Positions 1-6,718 are shown, counted from the stretch's first letter. The stretch: 8,109 bases of DNA from an uncultured Pseudomonadota bacterium (GCA_903895005.1 CAITSH010000530.1:1-8109), one strand, 5' to 3'. The notes: generated by a model not told the origin, from the sequence alone. A program made the numbers and translations.

Positions 1-109
1 GTACGAATGCGAACATGCCGTAGCCCACGGCAAGGGGAATCGCCACCACCGCCGACATCACGCCACCCTTGATGTCGTTGCGCAGGTTGCCAAGCCAGGG
101 GTGGTTCAT
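1..109 (-). CDS. SulP-family inorganic anion permease, N-terminal fragment (cut by window edge)
   Basis: Only the first 36 codons are visible; the gene runs out of the left edge. The translation begins MNHPWLGNLRNDIKGG and continues through VMSAVVAIPLAVGYG. A charged stretch followed by D-I-K-G-G and a first membrane helix with an I-P-L-A-x-x-Y-G motif is the characteristic start of SulP permeases, which carry sulfate, bicarbonate or similar anions across the inner membrane. The start is the ATG whose complement lies at 107-109. An AGGG about nine bases upstream on the minus strand could serve as ribosome binding site. The gene is transcribed away from the rest of the window and looks unconnected to the catabolic genes. 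The substrate, and the presence of a C-terminal STAS or cyclic-nucleotide domain, cannot be judged. The family call is fairly secure despite the short fragment. Confidence 0.8.
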   Translation of the reverse strand, partial: MNHPWLGNLRNDIKGGVMSAVVAIPLAVGYGMFAFV

Positions 110-157
110 CAAGTACCACCCTGAAAGGGATAGCGAGAAGGTAGCGGAAATGCAGAG

Positions 158-181
158 AGTAGCGCCGTAACCGCTACTTTT
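158..181 (+). terminator. Hairpin with short T tract in the spacer after the sulP start (possible terminator or leader structure)
   Basis: A 7-bp perfect stem, AGTAGCG at 158-164 with CGCTACT at 172-178, encloses a 7-nt loop, and the plus strand continues with TTT. It resembles a weak rho-independent terminator on the plus strand, but no plus-strand gene ends just upstream. On the minus strand it would lie in the untranslated leader of the SulP gene. The rest of 110-314 shows no gene I can support, and I see no convincing sigma-70 promoter in it. Confidence 0.25.
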
Positions 182-314
182 GTGTAGGCTTTGGGGTAGG
201 TTTTGTTACGTGTGATTTGCAAGTTCTGAGCCTTTTAATTTTTATGTGCCGGACGGCTTCAGGGTTCTACCATACGCCGCGCTCCGGTGGCAATGCGATG
301 GCGATGCGGCGTAG

Positions 315-662
315 TTGGGTATTATCGCGACTGTGGACACCGTCGCCGAATACACCCGCCGCAAAAAGCTCGCTGCAAAATGGAGCTATCCGTTTTTGCT
401 CGCGGCGATGGCCTTCGGGGCGGGACTGGTGCTGCTCTTTACCACCGGCTTGGTGCCGCCCCTGATCAAGGCCAAGCTGGCGCTGGTGGCGATGTTCGGC
501 CTGGTGATCTCATGGATGATGCATATTTACTTTTCGACCAAGTACAACCGCTGCCCCAATTGTGCTGCAATTCCGCGCGGCCGCAGTGGCGGCATGATTC
601 GCGACCCTTACGCCTGCCCGCATTGCGGGGCGCGCTTGCGCAAGGGGGAGTCGTTGTTTTGA
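315..662 (+). CDS. Small membrane protein with two transmembrane helices and a C-terminal zinc ribbon
   Basis: I do not recognise a named family. The 115-residue product has a short basic N-terminus, two hydrophobic segments at about residues 24-42 and 52-72, and then a cytoplasm-type tail with two C-P-x-C knuckles: C80-P-N-C83 and C101-P-H-C104. These should bind one zinc ion as a zinc ribbon. An inner-membrane anchored zinc ribbon is consistent, but the role is unknown. The start is uncertain. A TAG stop lies directly before the TTG at 315, so translation must begin at that TTG or at the GTG at 333 (VDTVAEYTRR), and neither has a strong Shine-Dalgarno sequence. The paired cysteines, the clean hydrophobic segments and the absence of a better reading on either strand support a real gene. 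The exported hydrolase begins 47 nt downstream and could share its transcript. Confidence 0.62.
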   Translation: MGIIATVDTVAEYTRRKKLAAKWSYPFLLAAMAFGAGLVLLFTTGLVPPLIKAKLALVAMFGLVISWMMHIYFSTKYNRCPNCAAIPRGRSGGMIRDPYACPHCGARLRKGESLF

Positions 663-709
663 GGCATGCTTGCGCACACCACCGATCCTTAACCTGACAG
701 GACCCTGCC

Positions 710-1672
710 ATGAAGCCCGTTCTCGCGTTATCACTGTTTATCCTGTTCGCCGTATCCGGTGCGCATGCCCAGGTCGCCAACATGCCGCCCAACGTCCAGC
801 AACGCCTTGCCGAGGTCGGGCCCGGGTGGGGCAAGGACATTCGCGGCAATATCGCGAAGACGCTTGAGGTCTACGATCCCGTTCTTGCAGGCTCACCCAG
901 GGACGGGATCACCGTGACGCGCGATGTGGCCTATGGCCCGGACGCACGGCACCGGCTCGACCTGTACCGGCCCGATGGCAAGACTGGCGTGCCGGTGGTG
1001 GTGTTTTTCCACGGCGGGGCCTACGTCGCCGGCGAGCGCAGCATCAGCGCCGAGGTCTACGGCAACATCCCGACCTACTTTGCACGCCAGGGCATGCTCG
1101 GTGTCAACGCCACTTATCGGCTCGCGCCCGCGGCAAAGTGGCCCGCGGCGTCCGAGGACGTGGCCGCGACGGTCGCCTGGCTCAAGGCCAACGCGGCAAA
1201 TTACGGCGGCGATCCGAACCGCATTTATGTCATTGGTCATTCGGCCGGTGCCACGCACCTGGCAAGTTACGCCTTTATCAAGTCGCTGCAGCCGGCGGCC
1301 GGAACGGGGCTGGCGGGCATCGTGCTGATGAGCGGGCGTTACATGTTCGACCCGAGTCCCGACGATCCGAACCTGAAAAATTTCCAGGCCTACTTCGGCG
1401 CCGATCGGGCGATGTACCCGCAGCAATCGCCCATCAACCACGTCAGGACGGCGGCGAAGATTCCGACCTTCATGGTGGTGTCCGAGTATGACAATCCGGA
1501 CCTCGATACCCAGGGCGCGCTGCTGCTCGCGGCGTATTGCGAACGCGACCGCTCATGCCCGCGCTTTTTGCGCATGGAAAAGCACAACCACCTGTCCATG
1601 ACCTTCCAGTTCAACACGCGCGATGATGCGCTGGGTCGGGAAATCCTCGAATTCATACGCCGCGGCCGCTGA
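710..1672 (+). CDS. Exported alpha/beta hydrolase (carboxylesterase / BD-FAE / hormone-sensitive-lipase-like)
   Basis: A 320-residue serine hydrolase, probably an esterase acting on small carboxylic esters or amides. The N-terminus MKPVLALSLFILFAVSGAHA is a clear Sec signal peptide with an A-H-A type cleavage site near residue 20, so the enzyme should act in the periplasm. The oxyanion-hole motif F-H-G-G is at residues 100-103 and YRLAP, typical of HSL-like esterases, at 136-140. The nucleophile elbow G-H-S-A-G has Ser178. The acid is likely Asp261 or Asp264 in S-E-Y-D-N-P-D, and the base is His294 in K-H-N-H-L-S. The elbow G-H-S-A-G-A and the HGG resemble the BD-FAE/kynurenine-formamidase-like branch more than classical GDSAGG lipases. 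The start is an ATG with CAGGA seven bases upstream. Length and a complete triad point to an intact gene; the substrate is unknown. Confidence 0.88.
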   Translation: MKPVLALSLFILFAVSGAHAQVANMPPNVQQRLAEVGPGWGKDIRGNIAKTLEVYDPVLAGSPRDGITVTRDVAYGPDARHRLDLYRPDGKTGVPVVVFFHGGAYVAGERSISAEVYGNIPTYFARQGMLGVNATYRLAPAAKWPAASEDVAATVAWLKANAANYGGDPNRIYVIGHSAGATHLASYAFIKSLQPAAGTGLAGIVLMSGRYMFDPSPDDPNLKNFQAYFGADRAMYPQQSPINHVRTAAKIPTFMVVSEYDNPDLDTQGALLLAAYCERDRSCPRFLRMEKHNHLSMTFQFNTRDDALGREILEFIRRGR

Positions 1673-1680
1673 GGGCGATG

Positions 1681-1713
1681 GCTGGAAAGCCGCGCCTGGT
1701 GCGGGTTTCCGGC
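1681..1713. terminator. Strong stem-loop between convergent genes (putative bidirectional terminator)
   Basis: Thirteen-base arms at 1681-1693 and 1701-1713 pair with one G-T wobble and one mismatch around a 7-nt loop, starting 8 nt after the hydrolase stop. A second, weaker hairpin (CCCGC-GCCG pairing with CGGC and GCGGG) lies at 1741-1768, just past the stop of the leftward DUF35 gene. No T tract follows either, so termination is inferred from position and stem strength. Nothing else is seen in this 107-bp convergent gap. Confidence 0.4.
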
Positions 1714-1779
1714 TGCCTTCCCGCATGTATCCCGCGACTTCCCGCGCCGCTTTCACGGCGACTGCGGGCTGCGCGCAGG

Positions 1780-2193
1780 CTAAGGCGCTGCTAGCGCAAA
1801 AAACGGCAGTTTTTGGTTTTCGTATTCGACAAACGCCACCGCAAGCTTGTCACCGATTTTTACGTCGGTTCGCCCGGGGCCGGTGAGGCGGCTGAGCATG
1901 CGCGGGCCTTCATCGAGGTCTATCAGCACCGAGGTATAGGGAAGTTGCGATTCCCACTTGGCGCCGTAAAACGACACGTGCACATGGCTGAAGGAATAGA
2001 CGGTGCCTTTCCCGGAGGCCGCCTGCCAGGTGAGTTTGTCATGGCCACAGGCGGGGCAGAAGGAGCGTGCGTAATAGAACACGTGCTTGCAGGCGTCGCA
2101 GCGCTGCAGCAGCAGTTCGCCGCGGTTGCAGCCTTCCCAAAAGGGCGCGCTTTCAGTCGTAGGCGAGGGCAGGATGGCGTAGATGTCTTCCAT
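1780..2193 (-). CDS. DUF35 protein: zinc ribbon plus OB-fold partner of a thiolase-like enzyme
   Basis: A 137-residue Zn-ribbon/OB-fold protein, the usual length for a stand-alone DUF35 subunit. After a helical N-terminus with P-F-W-E-G at about residues 17-21 comes the rubredoxin-like zinc knuckle C32-x2-C35 and C46-x2-C49. An OB-fold follows from about residue 55, with the usual G-x-G-T-V-Y-S-F and late I-G-D-K-L motifs. In known systems these proteins bind thiolase-superfamily enzymes and help hold the acyl-CoA substrate, for example the ChsH2 DUF35 domain with Ltp2 in steroid side-chain cleavage and BbsA with BbsB in toluene catabolism. The ATG start follows the thiolase stop as TGA-GC-ATG, only 2 nt apart, which implies translational coupling and a 1:1 complex. 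All four zinc cysteines are present, so it looks functional. Confidence 0.9.
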   Translation of the reverse strand: MEDIYAILPSPTTESAPFWEGCNRGELLLQRCDACKHVFYYARSFCPACGHDKLTWQAASGKGTVYSFSHVHVSFYGAKWESQLPYTSVLIDLDEGPRMLSRLTGPGRTDVKIGDKLAVAFVEYENQKLPFFALAAP

Positions 2194-2195
2194 GC

Positions 2196-3359
2196 TCAGA
2201 CCCTTTCCAGTATTGAGACGCCACAGATGGAAAAAATACCGCCGTTGCCGCTGACCAGGGCGTGCCGCGCACCGGGGATCTGGCGCTTGCCCGCTTCGCC
2301 GCGCAACTGGCGCACTGCTTCAACCAGATGAAGCATGCCACCGATATGTGCCTGCGACAGCAAGCCGCCATGGGTGTTGACCGGGCATTTGCCGCCGGGT
2401 GCCGTCGCGCCGGTGCGGATGTAGTTGCCCGCTTCGCCCGGTTTGGAAAAGCCCAGCGCATCGAGGGTCACCAAAACCGATATTGTGAAGGCATCGTGCA
2501 GTTGCAGCATGTCCATGTCTGCGGGGCCGACGCCGGCTTCCTCGAACGCCCTGCGCCCGGCCTCGGCCATGCCGATATCCTTGATGTCTGGGATCAGTGC
2601 CACGCTGTTATGCGTCATGCGCATGGCAAAGGCTTTCATGCGCACCGCTTTTGCCCCGATGCGCCGCGCGTTGGCGGCGCTGGTGATGACGATGGCCCCG
2701 CCGCCGTCGGCCACCAGCGAGCAATCTAGAAGGCGCAGCGGCGAACAGATCATGCGGCTTTTGTTGTGGTCTTCGAGGGTGATGGGTTTTTTCATCATCG
2801 AATTGTCGTTGAGCAACGCATGCTGGCGTGTCGATACCGCCACCGCGCCGGTATCGGCCTCGGTCGCGCCATAGTCGTGGAAGTAGCGTTGCGTCACCAG
2901 CGCGTAGGGTGTGACCATGCCCTGCAGCCCGAAGGGTTCTTCCCATTCCTCGCCGCCCAGCATGTTTTGCAACTGGAAGCCGTGGGCGCCGGCCGGTCTG
3001 CCGGTGAGCGCGTTCTCGCCGTAGACGCAGACCGCAGTCTTGCAATGACCGGCGCTGACCGCCCAGATCGCCTGTTGCAGCATGGTCATGCCGGTGACGG
3101 TGCCGCCAACATCCACCGTCACGCAGAACGAGGGCTTGATGCCCAGGTGCTCGGCGAGCGTGGTCGAGAACATGCTCTGGGGGATACCATAGGGGTCGAG
3201 ATTGATAAGGCCGTCGACGTCCTTGATGCCAAGCCCGCAACTCTTGAGCGCGTTGTGCACCGCCAGCGCCTGGATTTGCACCGAGCCCATGCCCGGCAGT
3301 TTGCCCACCGGCGTCTCACCCATGCCGATGATGACCGCTTCGTCCGTGACTTTTGCCAT
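2196..3359 (-). CDS. Thiolase-superfamily (SCP-x/Ltp2-like) protein lacking the nucleophilic cysteine
   Basis: A 387-residue SCP-x-type thiolase fold; general annotation would be acetyl-CoA acetyltransferase. Visible landmarks are I-I-G-M-G-E-T-P-V-G-K near the N-terminus, the A-D-G-G-G-A strand at 217-222, L-H-D-A-F-T at 287-292, N-T-H-G-G-L-L-S at 328-335 with His338 three residues on, and G-N-G-G at 371-374. By eye, the nucleophile site (normally C-A-S-G) reads G-G-T-V-T-G at 85-90, with Thr where Cys is expected. The C-terminal catalytic Cys position reads Val. Ordinary two-cysteine thiolysis therefore looks unlikely. Retro-aldolases such as Ltp2 have the same fold, lack the cysteine and pair with DUF35 proteins. 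The ATG at 3359 is preferred over a non-ATG start at 3404, because AAGGAG lies 11 nt upstream of it and MAKVTDEAV is the usual family beginning. It forms a two-gene unit with the DUF35 gene. Confidence 0.88.
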   Translation of the reverse strand: MAKVTDEAVIIGMGETPVGKLPGMGSVQIQALAVHNALKSCGLGIKDVDGLINLDPYGIPQSMFSTTLAEHLGIKPSFCVTVDVGGTVTGMTMLQQAIWAVSAGHCKTAVCVYGENALTGRPAGAHGFQLQNMLGGEEWEEPFGLQGMVTPYALVTQRYFHDYGATEADTGAVAVSTRQHALLNDNSMMKKPITLEDHNKSRMICSPLRLLDCSLVADGGGAIVITSAANARRIGAKAVRMKAFAMRMTHNSVALIPDIKDIGMAEAGRRAFEEAGVGPADMDMLQLHDAFTISVLVTLDALGFSKPGEAGNYIRTGATAPGGKCPVNTHGGLLSQAHIGGMLHLVEAVRQLRGEAGKRQIPGARHALVSGNGGIFSICGVSILERV

Positions 3360-3494
3360 CTGCGATTCCGCTCCTTGGTGTCGTTGCGCGTTGCAGTGCC
3401 GCAAAAAAAGGCAAGGGCACGCGGCGCTTTACGCTTGTTATGAGTACCATCCTACAATACGATGCATCGGCAATAAAAAAATAATGCGCCGATC

Positions 3495-3532
3495 ACTCGA
3501 GTTGATTTACTCGAGTTGATTTTGAGTTGATT
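3495..3532. repeat. Tandem 14-bp repeats upstream of the acyl-CoA dehydrogenase gene
   Basis: ACTCGAGTTGATTT occurs twice head to tail without mismatch (3495-3508 and 3509-3522). It is followed by a partial third copy, TGAGTTGATT, at 3523-3532. Each full copy contains the palindrome ACTCGAGT. The 14-bp period is not a whole helical turn, so successive copies face different sides of the DNA. The position in a divergent promoter region suggests regulator binding, but replication slippage alone could also create such a tandem. Confidence 0.75.
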
Positions 3533-3542
3533 GCGCAATCAA
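3527..3542. promoter_or_regulatory. Perfect 16-bp palindrome, candidate operator of the divergent region
   Basis: TTGATTGC followed directly by GCAATCAA is a perfect 16-bp inverted repeat with no spacer. It ends 18 nt before the dehydrogenase ATG and overlaps the third copy of the tandem repeat. TetR- and MarR-type repressors of catabolic acyl-CoA genes bind palindromes of this size (established knowledge). That this one is bound is inference, and no regulator gene lies in the window. A second palindrome, CGATGCATCG, is at 3460-3469 in the same spacer. The sequence between 3420 and 3490 is AT-richer and likely contains the promoters, but no convincing -35/-10 pair was found. Confidence 0.45.
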
Positions 3543-3560
3543 TGCAGGTAAAGGAGAGGC

Positions 3561-4708
3561 ATGGATTTCACGCTGCCGGAGGAGCTTGTGCTCTTCCAGA
3601 AAACCGTTCGCCGGTTTGTCGATAACGAATTAATCCCGCTGGAAAAAACCGAACCGCGCGGCTTGCTGCCGGAGACGCGCGAGCGTCTGCGCAACATGAC
3701 GCGTGAACTCGGCTTTTGGATGCTGGACGTGCCGCAGGAACTGGGTGGCCAGGGCCTGAGTGTGCTTGGCCAGAGCATTTTTTTCGAGGAATTGTCGCGC
3801 AGTGTGGCGATACTGCCGCGCGACTTTTACATCATCGGCCCCACCGTGGGCGCGGTCCTTGTCAAGCTCAAGGGCGAGCTGAAGGAGCGCTACCTCGACC
3901 CGGTGATACGCGGCGAAAAAACGCCTTGTATCGCGCAGACCGAGCCCGATGCCGGATCGGACCCGGCGGGCATGCGCACGCGCGCGGTGCGCGACGGCGA
4001 CCACTATGTCATCAACGGCGTGAAGCGTTTTATCACCGACGCGGAAAAAGCCGATTTCGCGCAGGTCATGGCGGTGACTGACCCTAAAAAAGGTTCGCGC
4101 GGCGGCATCTCGTGCATCCTTGTTGACATGGACACGCCCGGCGTCAAGGTCACGACGCGCTACCAGACCATGATGGGCGAGGCGCCCTGCGAGTGGTGTT
4201 TGACAATGCGCGCGTGCCGGTGACCAACCGCATCGGCGAGGAAGGCGAGGGCTTCAAGCTGGCGCAGCAGTGGATCACGCAGGGGCGCATCCTGCGTCAT
4301 GGCGCGCGGTCGTGCGGCGTGGCCGAGCGTTGCCTCGAGATGGGCGTGCAGTATGCCAAGCAGCGCGTCACCTTCGGCGAGCCGCTGGCCGCGCGCCAGA
4401 GCATCCAGTGGATGCTCGCCGACACCTATACCGAGTTGCAGGCGGCGCGCCACCTGGTGCGCCACGCGGCCTGGAAATTTGACCAGGGGGAGGATGTGCG
4501 CAACGAAACCTACATGGCCAAGATGTACGCCACAGAAATGGGCTTTCGCGCCGCCGACCGCTGCCTGCAGATCCACGGTGGTATCGGCCTGACGGTGGAA
4601 TTGCCGATCGAACGCTTCTGGCGCGACCAGCGCGCCTACACCATCACCGAAGGCCCGGCCGAGGTGATGCGCATGACTGTGGCAAGGCACGTGATGAAAC
4701 AGTACTAA
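3561..4708 (+). pseudogene. Acyl-CoA dehydrogenase split by a single-base frameshift
   Basis: The FAD-dependent enzyme would introduce an alpha,beta double bond into an acyl-CoA. The first frame gives MDFTLPEELV through E211 (codon ending at 4193), including the flavin/substrate motif T-E-P-D-A-G-S-D at 127-134. It then loses homology and stops at 4223. The homologous reading resumes one frame over, as V-V-F-D-N-A-R-V-P, and runs to TAA at 4708. This half has I-H-G-G-I-G-L and the I-T-E-G-P-A-E segment, whose first Glu matches the catalytic base position of medium-chain enzymes. Adding one G after 4193 (GAG-GTG-GTG-TTT) restores a normal 382-residue protein. No other lesion is visible. AAGGAG at 3551-3556 precedes the ATG by 4 nt. 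It is either a recent pseudogene or a sequencing error; the family assignment is firm. Confidence 0.88.
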
Positions 4709-4775
4709 AAGAATCGCGAGCCGCCTAAGGCTAAGCCCCACGGTGCTCGCTTATCGCATCAAGGAGGAGAGGAAT

Positions 4776-5747
4776 ATGGCATCACGTCATTTCGCAATTG
4801 TCTTGTCGTTTGCGGCAGTATTCGCCGGATCCAATCACTGTGCGGCCCAGGATTACCCCTCTCGCCCCATCCGCTTTGTCGTGCCCTACGGCGCATCGGG
4901 CGGGCCGGATGTGCTGGCGCGCGTCATCGGCCGCAAGCTCGCCGAGAACATCGGCCAGCCGGTGGTGGTCGACAACCGGCCTGGCGCCGGCGGCATAATA
5001 GGCACGGACCTCGTCGCCAAGGCGGCGCCCGACGGTTACACCGTGCTGGTCGGCGATACCGGGCCCTTGTGCATCAACCCGTCGCTGTACCAGAAGCTGC
5101 CCTACGATGCGGTCAAGGACTTCGCGCCGGTGACGCTGGCGGTATCGACGCCGGTCTACCTGGTCGGCCACGCCGGCCTGCCTTTCCAGAATGTCAGGCA
5201 ACTCATCGATTACGCCAGGGCGAATCCTGGTCTGCCGTACGGATCGACCGGGGTGGGCAGCGTGCACCACCTGGGCATGCAGTTGTTTGCCTCCATGGCC
5301 GGCGTTACGATGAATCACATTCCGTACAAAGGGGTGGCGCAGTCCATCCCGGCGGTGATATCCGGCGACATTGCGGCGGTCATCGCCGCCTTGCCCTCCG
5401 TGGCACCGCATGTTGGCACCGGCAAGGTAAGGCTGCTGGCGGTGGCCGGTGCCAAGCGCACCAGCAACATGCCTGATGTGCCGACGGTGGCCGAGGGCGG
5501 GTTGCCCGGCTACGACATCAAGATCGACGTCGGCTTTCTGGTGCCGGCCGGCACGCCGCGCGCCATCATCGACAGGCTCAACAGTGAAATCATCAAGGTG
5601 CTCAACACGCCGGAAATCGCCCAGCAGCTGGCCAAAATCGGCATCGACCCGGTCGGGGGAACCCCCGAGCAGTACGCCGAGACCATACGCGCCGACATGC
5701 AAAAATTCGGCAAGCTGGTCAAGGACAGTGGCGCGCGCGCCGACTAG
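4776..5747 (+). CDS. Bug/TctC-family periplasmic solute receptor (tripartite tricarboxylate transporter type)
   Basis: A 323-residue periplasmic binding protein of normal family length. The first ~24 residues form a Sec signal peptide (M-A-S-R-H then a hydrophobic core, ending C-A-A-Q). The mature part opens with the family signature Y-P-S-R-P-I-R-F-V-V-P, then the ligand loop G-A-S-G-G-P-D-V-L-A-R at 39-49. I-I-G-T-D-L-V-A-K-A-A-P-D-G-Y-T follows at 74-89, D-F-A-P-V-T at 115-120 and the H-I-P-Y-K-G strand at 181-186. Bug receptors bind small carboxylates or amino acids and deliver them to TctAB-type membrane proteins, but most copies are orphans. The ATG at 4776 is chosen over an in-frame upstream start at 4743, because AAGGAGGAGAGG at 4761-4772 directly precedes it. 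It lies 67 nt after the dehydrogenase stop on the same strand, so co-transcription is likely, which suggests its ligand is fed to that pathway. Confidence 0.92.
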   Translation: MASRHFAIVLSFAAVFAGSNHCAAQDYPSRPIRFVVPYGASGGPDVLARVIGRKLAENIGQPVVVDNRPGAGGIIGTDLVAKAAPDGYTVLVGDTGPLCINPSLYQKLPYDAVKDFAPVTLAVSTPVYLVGHAGLPFQNVRQLIDYARANPGLPYGSTGVGSVHHLGMQLFASMAGVTMNHIPYKGVAQSIPAVISGDIAAVIAALPSVAPHVGTGKVRLLAVAGAKRTSNMPDVPTVAEGGLPGYDIKIDVGFLVPAGTPRAIIDRLNSEIIKVLNTPEIAQQLAKIGIDPVGGTPEQYAETIRADMQKFGKLVKDSGARAD

Positions 5748-5758
5748 CGACGCAGTCC

Positions 5759-6718
5759 TCATTCGCCGCGCGCGCCGGTGGCCTTGATGATGCGCGCGTA
5801 GTGCTCGCTGTCGCTGCGCAGCTTGGCGGTGAATTCCTCCGGCGTGGAGGGTGCGGGAATCAGGCCGAGGTTGCCCAGGCGCTCCTTTAATTCGGGCGAG
5901 CGCAACGCGGCGCCAATGTCGCGGCTGAGTTTGGCGACGATCTCGGGCGGCGTTTTTGCCGGCGCGACGATGCCATACCAGGTGGTGAAGTCGTATTCAC
6001 GATAAGACTCGGCCACGGTCGGCAGGTTGGGTGCCGTTGGCAGCCGCTTGGCCGAGCCCGCAGCAATCACGTTGAGCCTGCCGTCCTTGGCGTATTGCAG
6101 GCCGGTGGAGGCGCCGACGAACATCAGTTGCACCTGGCCGCCGACGAGGGCGGCAAGCGCGGGCGCCGAGCCCTGATAGGGCACGTGCAGAAAATCCACG
6201 CCGGCAAGCAGCTTGAACCATTCCATGGCGATGTAGTGTGGCGCGCCGAAGCCGAGCGAGGCGTAAGCGAGCTTGCCGGGGTTGGCCTTTGCGTAGGCGA
6301 CGAGCTCAGGCAGCGTTGTCGCCGGCACCGACGGGTGCGTCACCAGCACCAGCGGCACGCCGACCAGTTGCGTGACCGGCGCAAAATCGGCGATGGCATC
6401 GTAGGGCATGCTCTTGCGGAACACCGGATTGATGGAATGCGAGTCGGTGATCATGCTGAGCGTATAGCCGTCGGGCGCCGACTTGGCGAGGAAGTCCGTG
6501 CCTATGATGGTATTGGCGCCCGGCTTGTAATCGATGACCATGGTCTGGCCGAAACCCGGCGTGAGTTTTTCGATCAGCGGCCGCAGCACCAGGTCGCCGC
6601 CGCCGCCGGGCGGGTAGGGCATCACCAGCTTGACCGGCTTGGCGGGATAGCCTTGCGCCAGTGCGGGACTGGCACACAACAGGCTTGCGGCAAGCAGCAG
6701 CCTGAAGAGGGCGCGCAT
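5759..6718 (-). CDS. Bug/TctC-family periplasmic solute receptor, second gene of a pair
   Basis: A 319-residue receptor with a signal peptide (MRALFRLLLAASLLCASPAL, cleaved near A-L-A-Q). The mature start is Y-P-A-K-P-V-K-L-V-M-P. Its ligand loop Y-P-P-G-G-G-G-D is at 35-42, I-I-G-T-D-F-L-A-K-S-A-P-D-G-Y-T at 71-86 and H-V-P-Y-Q-G at 178-183. Loop residues differ from both neighbours, so the ligand probably differs. The ATG at 6718 shares one base with the TGA of the upstream receptor gene (TGATG on the minus strand), so it is translationally coupled. AAGGGCGAG in the end of the upstream gene can act as ribosome binding site. An in-frame start at 6760 would lie inside the upstream gene and put charged residues before the signal peptide, so it is rejected. 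The stop is 11 nt from the stop of the convergent receptor. The ligand is unknown. Confidence 0.92.
   Translation of the reverse strand: MRALFRLLLAASLLCASPALAQGYPAKPVKLVMPYPPGGGGDLVLRPLIEKLTPGFGQTMVIDYKPGANTIIGTDFLAKSAPDGYTLSMITDSHSINPVFRKSMPYDAIADFAPVTQLVGVPLVLVTHPSVPATTLPELVAYAKANPGKLAYASLGFGAPHYIAMEWFKLLAGVDFLHVPYQGSAPALAALVGGQVQLMFVGASTGLQYAKDGRLNVIAAGSAKRLPTAPNLPTVAESYREYDFTTWYGIVAPAKTPPEIVAKLSRDIGAALRSPELKERLGNLGLIPAPSTPEEFTAKLRSDSEHYARIIKATGARGE

Noticed and set aside
2766..3443. Long plus-strand open frame opposite the thiolase-like gene
   Set aside because: Antisense shadow of a well-supported coding region in GC-rich DNA; the composition (His/Arg/Ala-rich) lacks domains.
3426..3458. 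Possible rightward promoter with TACAAT as -10
   Set aside because: The hexamer is good, but the candidate -35 elements are at wrong spacing (12 or 19-20 nt) or poor matches.
4187..4202. Programmed ribosomal frameshift in the dehydrogenase gene
   Set aside because: No slippery heptamer, downstream pseudoknot or upstream Shine-Dalgarno-like stimulator is visible, and frameshifting is not known for this family.
4716..4750. Inverted repeat GCGAGC / GCTCGC between the dehydrogenase and the receptor gene
   Set aside because: Only 6-bp arms with a 23-nt loop and no T tract; too weak to call a terminator, and the two genes look co-transcribed.
4782..5762. Long minus-strand open frame opposite the first Bug receptor
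   Set aside because: Antisense shadow; the plus strand encodes a complete receptor with a signal peptide and a strong ribosome binding site.
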